In this document: piece by piece, positions 59,368 through 64,000 of the stretch | How positions within the stretch are numbered: position 1 is the first letter of the stretch | Layout of the letters: the number at the start of each line of letters is the position of its first letter | Assembly (NCBI GenBank): GCA_910583555.1 | Contig: CAJTXO010000004.1 | Location: 84,381-148,380 of the forward strand | Length of the DNA stretch: 64,000 nucleotides | Reading direction: 5' to 3' | From: an uncultured Eubacterium sp. | Lineage (GTDB): Bacteria > Bacillota > Clostridia > Lachnospirales > Lachnospiraceae | Program-made: the position numbers and the translations under genes | Notes under the pieces: generated by a model | What the model saw: only the letters and a program-made list of their open reading frames with translations | Told to the model about the DNA's origin: nothing | Database searches by the model: none

Positions 59368-59486
59368 TAAAGTCCCAAATGGACTGAAGTTCCTATAGAA
59401 CCAAAGTTCCCGTGAAACTAAAGTTCCCACGAAACTAAAGCTCCCACGAAACTAAAGTTTCGTTAAAACCTAGAGTTCCGCTGGTT
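59368..59486. repeat. 17-bp tandem array starting at the leuC stop codon
   Basis: Seven 17-bp units fill 59368-59486: TAAAGTCCCAAATGGAC, TGAAGTTCCTATAGAAC, CAAAGTTCCCGTGAAAC, TAAAGTTCCCACGAAAC, TAAAGCTCCCACGAAAC, TAAAGTTTCGTTAAAAC, CTAGAGTTCCGCTGGTT. The last unit is the 3' end of leuC; read on the coding strand most units contain GAACTTTAG, a copy of the final Glu-Leu-stop. The array therefore seems to have grown out of the gene end. Central units are most alike. Confidence 0.9.
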
Positions 59487-60729
59487 CCGTAATCTTCCCT
59501 GTCACAGCGCTTGCCGCTGCCACGGCCGGACTTGCCAGATACACTTCTGAATCGACATGCCCCATCCGTCCGACAAAATTTCGGTTTGTCGTGGATACCG
59601 CGCGCTCACCTGCCGCCAGGATTCCCATATGTCCGCCGAGACACGGGCCGCACGTCGGTGTACTGACGACAGCACCCGCTTTGATAAATGTCTGGATCAA
59701 CCCTTCCTCGATCGCCTGCAGATAAACCGCCTGCGTGGCCGGGAAAATGATGCAGCGGATTCCTTTTTTTACCTTTCTTCCCTCCAACACCTGCGCTGCC
59801 GCGCGGAGATCTCCGATCCTTCCGTTCGTGCAGGAACCGATGACAACCTGATCGATCGCCACGTCACCAGCTTCTTTTACGGTCTTTGTATTTTCCGGCA
59901 GATGTGGAAATGCCACCGTTGGCTCCAGATTGTCCAGATCGATCACGATCTCCTCGTCATACGGCGCATCTTCATCCGGTTCGTAGATGTGATATGGCTT
60001 TGACGAATGTTCTTTCATATATGCGATCGTTTTCTCATCGACCGGGAAAATACCATTTTTCGCACCGGCCTCAATCGCCATATTCGCGATCGTAAAACGG
60101 TCGTCCATCGTAAGGCTTTTCACTCCCTCGCCCGTAAACTCCAGCGAGCGGTAAAGCGCGCCGTCTACTCCGATCTTCCCGATCAGGTGAAGGATCACGT
60201 CCTTGCCGCTGACCCATTTGCGAAGGCTTCCGGTTAAAACGACTTTGATTGCCGACGGCACTTTAAACCATGCTTTTCCTGTGATCATACCCGCGCCCAT
60301 ATCGGTGCTTCCTACTCCAGTAGAAAACGCTCCCAGCGCCCCATATGTACACGTATGGGAATCCGCGCCAATACACGTTTCACCTGCCACGATCAATCCT
60401 TTTTCCGGAAGGAGGGCGTGTTCAATCCCCATCTCCCCCACTTCAAAATAATTCGTGATCCCCTGCTCATTGGCATACTCTCTCACGCATTTACAATGTT
60501 CTGCCGATTTAATATCCTTATTCGGCGTAAAATGATCGGGGACAAGCGCAATTTTATCCTTATCAAATACTGTCTTTTTATTCAGCTTCGCAACCTCGTG
60601 GATCGCAACCGGCCCGGTAATATCGTTTGCCAGAACCATATCCAGATCCGCTTCGATCAGCTGTCCGGCCGTAACCTGGTCAAGCCCGGCATGGGCCGCC
60701 AGTATTTTCTGTGTCATAGTCATTCCCAT
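59470..60729 (-). CDS. leuC: 3-isopropylmalate dehydratase large subunit
   Basis: Aconitase-family enzyme carrying the [4Fe-4S] cluster of isopropylmalate isomerase. The 419-residue protein is of the short type with cluster cysteines in VIGSCTNGR and TCGPCLGGHMG, plus DSHTCTYGALGAFSTGVG. The frame is open to 60747; 60729 has AAAGGAG at good spacing. Forms an operon with leuD. No leuA, leuB or T-box leader is seen nearby; the leader is only about 45 nt. Confidence 0.95.
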   Translation of the reverse strand: MGMTMTQKILAAHAGLDQVTAGQLIEADLDMVLANDITGPVAIHEVAKLNKKTVFDKDKIALVPDHFTPNKDIKSAEHCKCVREYANEQGITNYFEVGEMGIEHALLPEKGLIVAGETCIGADSHTCTYGALGAFSTGVGSTDMGAGMITGKAWFKVPSAIKVVLTGSLRKWVSGKDVILHLIGKIGVDGALYRSLEFTGEGVKSLTMDDRFTIANMAIEAGAKNGIFPVDEKTIAYMKEHSSKPYHIYEPDEDAPYDEEIVIDLDNLEPTVAFPHLPENTKTVKEAGDVAIDQVVIGSCTNGRIGDLRAAAQVLEGRKVKKGIRCIIFPATQAVYLQAIEEGLIQTFIKAGAVVSTPTCGPCLGGHMGILAAGERAVSTTNRNFVGRMGHVDSEVYLASPAVAAASAVTGKITEPAEL

Positions 60730-60773
60730 CGTTGTTTCTCCTTTCATTATTCGGTTTGAGCCTATGTTTTAAC

Positions 60774-60802
60774 ATTATAGCAGAGAATGGGGAAAATGTA
60801 AA
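60774..60802 (-). promoter_or_regulatory. leuCD promoter
   Basis: Minus strand TTTACA (60802-60797), 17-bp spacer, TATAAT (60779-60774). Confidence 0.7.
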
Positions 60803-60842
60803 ACAGAGAATTTTTTCCTTACAGAGTATCCACTTTGCTGTC

Positions 60843-61297
60843 CTATACTGTCTGGAGTCCGGCGAGTTTTTCTACTTCCTCGACACTAGCCGTTCTAAGT
60901 TTTCCCGGTACTCTGCCTCCTGTTCTGCCCGTTTCTATCATACTCCAGAAACCTTTTCTCATGTGAAAAGATATAAAATGGGATCAGCATCACCCTCGTC
61001 AAGCGCAATCTGTGTGTCATATTCAAAAAGCCTGATCGTGATCTTCCCATCCGGCAGGCTGCTCTCACACTCAACACGGTATTTCTTTGGCACCTTCCCG
61101 AAAATCGTAAAATTCGTATCCGTTACCCGTTCCTGATCCGCCGCATCCTGCTGGTCTAAAAAAAATTCTTTGGGGGAAAAACGGATCTATTCCTTCCCTG
61201 TATAGGTTTCCCCGAAAATCTCATTGATCACACGGATGACCAGCTTCCGGCATTCATTTAATATTGTACGGAATGCTCCGTCGTATATATTTGCCAT
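60843..61297 (-). pseudogene. Decayed copy of the Rpn/PD-(D/E)XK transposase-like gene
   Basis: From 61297 the translation MANIYDGAFRTILNECRKLVI follows the intact paralogue at 57722-58663. An in-frame stop occurs after TYTGKE, then the match continues (IRFSPKEFFLDQQDAADQ, then IALDEG). Two deletions follow: the segment after ALDEG jumps to the DPILYLFT/SHEK region with a frameshift, and that in turn jumps to the very C-terminus VEEVEKLAGLQTV. About half the gene is missing. It lies just upstream of leuC. Confidence 0.9.
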
Positions 61298-61487
61298 ATC
61301 TTACTCCCTTCCTATCTGTGCCCTTATCATATCACTTTTTCACTCCGGATTCAAGCCTTTCAAACCGCTTAATCCTCACTTTCCCTTGTGGATCACCCAA
61401 TACTCACCCAGCATTTTAATCTGTCCTTTTGGCCGAACGGGTATTATTATACTATTCCACAAAAACATGTGAATTTTTACCAATATT

Positions 61488-62267
61488 TTATCTTTCAGCA
61501 TATACTTTCAACCTGCGAAACGTTTCAAAATATGTCCCATTTAGCTGCCGTGTCCTCTTTATCATCTCTGCGATCACCTCATCACGAAACCCTGCCTTCA
61601 CTTGATCTGGCACACATGCAAGAAATGGGACAATACATGGTTGATCGATCCAACGGATCAATTCCTCCTCATTTGAAAAATATCGATCCCTGTTCACTTC
61701 CATGATCGAAACATCCGAAAATCCGATCGAGGCTATCAATTCTTCATACTGCGATTTCGAAGGCATGAACCACGGCCACTCAAAATTGCTAAAATATCCC
61801 GCAAATTTACCATCCCTTATTTTTCCCCTAACCACATCACTAAAATTAGCACAATTACCCGCGCCGCCAAAATCCCATAATAGGATTCCCTTCCTCTTCA
61901 ATGCCCGATACGCATTTTGCAACAATCGTTCATGATCTTTGACCCAATGTAATGCCGCATTCGAAAAAATAATATCAAATTCATTCTGATAATTTATCTC
62001 ATTAATATCCATCTGTTGAAATTCAACATTATCTCTCATAATACCTTTTGCTGTCTCGATCATCCCCCTCGATGCATCAATCCCTAATACTTTTCCAGCC
62101 GGTACAACGAAAGATAATTGTTCTGTTAAGACGCCATCCCCGCAGCCTAAATCTAAGATCCTCTCATTCCCTTTCAGACTAAGTTCCGATATCAGTGTAT
62201 TTCCCCACTCCTTCTGGTGTGAGGAAGCCAATTTGTATTTTTTTCCATCAAATTCAAATGTTTCCAA
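61488..62267 (-). CDS. Class I SAM-dependent methyltransferase
   Basis: A 259-residue methyltransferase of the trans-aconitate/ubiquinone-type methylase fold. SAM motif I is ILDLGCGDGVLTEQL near residue 38, followed by VLGIDASRGMIETAK and FDIIFSNAALHWVKDHERLLQNAYRALKRKG. The substrate is unknown. The start codon is TTG with AAAGGTGG upstream. The gene is visibly more AT-rich than its surroundings, suggesting transfer together with the divergent LysR gene. The 190 bp between it and the pseudogene show nothing recognisable. Confidence 0.85.
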   Translation of the reverse strand: METFEFDGKKYKLASSHQKEWGNTLISELSLKGNERILDLGCGDGVLTEQLSFVVPAGKVLGIDASRGMIETAKGIMRDNVEFQQMDINEINYQNEFDIIFSNAALHWVKDHERLLQNAYRALKRKGILLWDFGGAGNCANFSDVVRGKIRDGKFAGYFSNFEWPWFMPSKSQYEELIASIGFSDVSIMEVNRDRYFSNEEELIRWIDQPCIVPFLACVPDQVKAGFRDEVIAEMIKRTRQLNGTYFETFRRLKVYAER

Positions 62268-62296
62268 AGGATCACACCACCTTTTGCTCTTCTGTG

Positions 62297-62329
62297 TTGA
62301 ATTATATCACCTACCATGATATAATTCAA
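62297..62329. promoter_or_regulatory. Perfect palindrome holding two superimposed divergent promoters
   Basis: Arms TTGAATTATATCA (62297-62309) and TGATATAATTCAA (62317-62329) are perfect complements around the 7-base centre CCTACCA. On the plus strand TTGAAT (62297) and TATAAT (62320) are 17 bp apart and face lysR; on the minus strand the same elements face the methyltransferase. A LysR T-N11-A site is also present at the centre. Confidence 0.85.
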
Positions 62330-62388
62330 ATATATAGTTTTTATGAAAACCATAAATTCAATTTATAAAAAGAAAAGGAGAACGCACT

Positions 62389-63264
62389 ATGGATATCATG
62401 GATCACCTTGCCAAATACAAAATATTTCTGTCAGTAGCTGAGTGTAAAAGCATATCAAAAGCAGCAAAACAATTATATATTTCCCAGCCTGCTGTAAGTA
62501 TTGCGATCAAAAGACTCGAAGAAAGTTTAAATACCACGCTTTTTATCCGAAGATCGAAAGGCGTTACTCTCACAGAAAAAGGAAGATTACTATATGAAAG
62601 CGTAAATCAGGCGTTTCATTTGCTTTCGGAAACCGAACAGATCCTGACCTCATCAAAAAGCACGGGATACTTGCGGATCGCCGCCAGTCATGTATTGTGC
62701 AAATATTTTCTCATGCCTTACCTGAAAACATTTACTCATCAATATCCAGATACCGATGTGTCCATTACCTGTACCTCTTCCTCGAACGCCTGCGCCATGA
62801 TCGAAAACGGCGAGATCGATCTGGCCCTCGCAGCAAAGCCGGACAAATTAGGAAACTCACAATATCATTCGCTGGGAATCATTGAATATATATTTGTCTG
62901 TACTCCTGCATATCGAAATAAATGTAACTGCCCAGATGATGAAATTTTTCAGTATGGAAATATCATGATGCTAAACAAAGATAATGGTTCCCGGACGCAT
63001 ATAGATAATTACTATGCGAAACATAATATCATTCCGTCGCACATGTTAGAAGTAAATGATATGGATCTGCTGATTGAATTTGCGAAAATGGGTATTGGCA
63101 TATCCTGTGTTGTCAAGCAATTCGTGGAACCGGAATTAAACGCAGCTTCCCTCATCGAATTAAATCTCACAAAACCGATCCCGCCTCGTGAGATTGGCTT
63201 TTTGTACAAGCACATACAGCCGTTTAATAACAATATTTTAAAATTTATCAAATGCCAATCCTAA
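62389..63264 (+). CDS. LysR-family transcriptional regulator
   Basis: A 291-residue regulator. The winged helix-turn-helix (about 1-65) has the family pattern FLSVAECKSISKAAKQLYISQPAVSIAIKRLEESLNTTLFIR; an effector-binding periplasmic-protein-like domain follows. Divergent from the methyltransferase gene, which is therefore the likely target. Ribosome binding site AAAAGGAGAAC. AT-rich like its partner. Its end overlaps the convergent NUDIX gene by 4 bp. Confidence 0.92.
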   Translation: MDIMDHLAKYKIFLSVAECKSISKAAKQLYISQPAVSIAIKRLEESLNTTLFIRRSKGVTLTEKGRLLYESVNQAFHLLSETEQILTSSKSTGYLRIAASHVLCKYFLMPYLKTFTHQYPDTDVSITCTSSSNACAMIENGEIDLALAAKPDKLGNSQYHSLGIIEYIFVCTPAYRNKCNCPDDEIFQYGNIMMLNKDNGSRTHIDNYYAKHNIIPSHMLEVNDMDLLIEFAKMGIGISCVVKQFVEPELNAASLIELNLTKPIPPREIGFLYKHIQPFNNNILKFIKCQS

Positions 63265-63716
63265 AACCCATATATCATATACTCCGCATCAGGAATCCCC
63301 TGAAATTTCAGCTCCGGGTTATACGGAAATTCGATCACCGTCTCCCGCCAGACCGCGCGGCACAGTTCACGGCTCAGCGGCATGATGTCCTCCCGTTCTA
63401 CCGCCTCCTCCGGCGGGAGTAAAAGCACCTCGCTGTTCTCATACCCATCGGTGGCAGGCGTCCCGCTCACATACCGCATGCGGTACAAAAGAAGCCACTC
63501 GTCCTTTTTGATCCGTGTGCCGATCAGTCCCAAGGGGCGCGCCAAAACACCGGTCTCCTCCAAAATTTCCCGTGAAACGGCCTCTTCCGCCATCTCCCCC
63601 GGTTTCACATGACCGCCCGGAAGCAGGATCCTGCCTTTCGCTACGCCGTACGTATGGCGCACAAGTAAAATTCTTCCCTCAATACTAACAACTCCGCTAA
63701 CCGTCGCTTCTACCAC
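63261..63716 (-). CDS. NUDIX hydrolase
   Basis: A 151-residue pyrophosphohydrolase. The Nudix box G-x5-E-x7-REUxEExGU is complete in GGHVKPGEMAEEAVSREILEETGV (residues about 35-58). Substrate unknown. Start codon GTG with GAGGG at good spacing. Overlaps the lysR 3' end by 4 bp. Confidence 0.88.
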   Translation of the reverse strand: MVEATVSGVVSIEGRILLVRHTYGVAKGRILLPGGHVKPGEMAEEAVSREILEETGVLARPLGLIGTRIKKDEWLLLYRMRYVSGTPATDGYENSEVLLLPPEEAVEREDIMPLSRELCRAVWRETVIEFPYNPELKFQGIPDAEYMIYGF

Positions 63717-63775
63717 AAAAATCCCTCATTTCCAATATGATAAAATAGAGAAAGGATGAGACACCCGAGACTTCG

Positions 63776-63820
63776 CCCGAATGCCACATCCCCCTTCTCC
63801 AACCCGATGGCACATTCGGG
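63776..63820. other. Inverted repeat in the right-edge gap
   Basis: CCCGAATG (63776-63783) and CATTCGGG (63813-63820) can pair around a 29-base loop. The gap between the NUDIX gene and the edge gene (63717-63864) shows nothing else clear. Confidence 0.35.
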
Positions 63821-63864
63821 TTGGACATATCGCATCGCAATCTGCGTATGCTGCGTACATCCTC

Positions 63865-64000
63865 GTGTCGACCTAATTCGCTCCCGACATATAATCCTTG
63901 ATCTTCGCGATCAGTTCTTCCATTGAATCTGCTTTTACAAACTCAGTGTCGACCTAATTCGCTCCCGACATATAATCCTTGATCTTCGCGATCAGTTCCT
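63865..64000. repeat. 81-bp tandem duplication at the 3' end of the edge gene
   Basis: GTGTCGACCTAATTCGCTCC begins at 63865 and again at 63946, an offset of 81 bp (27 codons). Both copies hold the same C-terminal coding sequence ending SGAN-stop. The second copy is cut by the window edge but is identical over what is visible except near its last bases. Confidence 0.9.
63954..64000 (-). CDS. 3' end of an unidentified gene (rest beyond window)
   Basis: Only about 15 codons are visible, reading ELIAKIKDYMSGAN-stop. A duplicated copy of this tail lies just downstream (stop at 63873-63875) preceded by TEFVKADSMEE, which presumably shows the preceding residues. Too little to name a function. Confidence 0.6.
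   Translation of the reverse strand, partial: ELIAKIKDYMSGAN

Noticed and set aside
59368..59486. 17-bp repeats considered as a CRISPR array
   Set aside because: Units are contiguous with no spacers and too short; no cas genes in the window.
60730..60842. T-box or leucine attenuator before leuC
   Set aside because: The leader from the promoter to the start is only about 45 nt and has no T-box sequence or Leu-rich leader peptide.
62389..63264. Possibility that the LysR regulator controls the NUDIX gene
   Set aside because: The NUDIX gene is convergent and overlaps only at 3' ends; the divergent methyltransferase shares the palindromic control region and is the better target.

Overview
The window looks like chromosomal DNA of an anaerobic member of the Clostridia, most likely Lachnospiraceae. 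Reasons: the Firmicute rplU-prp-rpmA-obgE order with a cleavable L27 N-terminus, an RqcH/RemA/YneA-LysM gene set, NifS/NifU/Rrf2 iron-sulfur genes, a DUF5688 protein, a fused NadD-YqeK, Bacillus-type LexA boxes and strong AGGAGG ribosome binding sites with many TTGACA-N17-TATAAT promoters. This is inference from gene families; no phylogeny was run. Almost all genes lie on the minus strand; there is one tRNA, no rRNA, no CRISPR array and no intact classical insertion sequence.

Layout. 1-4.9 kb: mutL (cut by the edge), mutS and a repeat-tailed SH3 membrane protein. 5.1-5.8 kb: lexA with its own SOS box. 5.9-10.2 kb: ribosome/GTPase operon rplU-prp-rpmA-obgE-yhbY-nadD/yqeK-rsfS. 10.4-17.3 kb: cell-surface genes (GH43 plus LRR protein, DUF6056-like membrane protein, amidase, SOS-controlled YneA-like LysM protein). 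17.4-24.3 kb: yicC-remA-gmk-two signal peptidases-rpoZ-two MutS-like ATPases. 24.4-27.1 kb: rqcH and a PHP phosphatase. 27.2-29.5 kb: iscR-nifS-nifU. 29.5-36.4 kb: a repeat-rich protein, a flippase, ligA, a pseudouridine synthase and a DPN-repeat protein. 36.6-42.7 kb: tRNA-Arg, DUF5688, gdhA, CYTH protein, signal peptidase, rbgA, a fourth (degenerate) signal peptidase, rplS. 42.8-44.9 kb: ktrB-ktrA potassium uptake. 44.9-57.7 kb: a nitrogen operon gltB-gltD-glnA-like-ANTAR-carA-carB. 57.7-61.3 kb: leuC-leuD flanked by an intact and a decayed copy of a PD-(D/E)XK nuclease/transposase gene. 61.5-63.7 kb: AT-rich methyltransferase/LysR pair and a NUDIX gene. The right edge holds the tail of another gene.

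The most unusual feature is the nitrogen operon. Its glutamine-synthetase homologue keeps the fold signatures but has lost nearly every metal-binding and catalytic residue. It sits directly before an ANTAR RNA-binding antiterminator whose receiver domain lacks the phospho-acceptor aspartate. The operon leader begins with a strong hairpin followed by a T run. By analogy with AmiC/AmiR, I propose that the dead synthetase is a ligand sensor that controls an antiterminator for glutamate and carbamoyl-phosphate synthesis.

Other notable signals are: four type I signal peptidase paralogues, one with Arg in place of the catalytic Lys; tandem MutS-like ATPases lacking the mismatch-reading domain; a repeated pattern of short tandem duplications at the 3' ends of genes (mutS, nifU, leuC and the right-edge gene); an SOS promoter on a LysM division inhibitor; and two fully superimposed divergent promoters inside one perfect palindrome between the methyltransferase and LysR genes.
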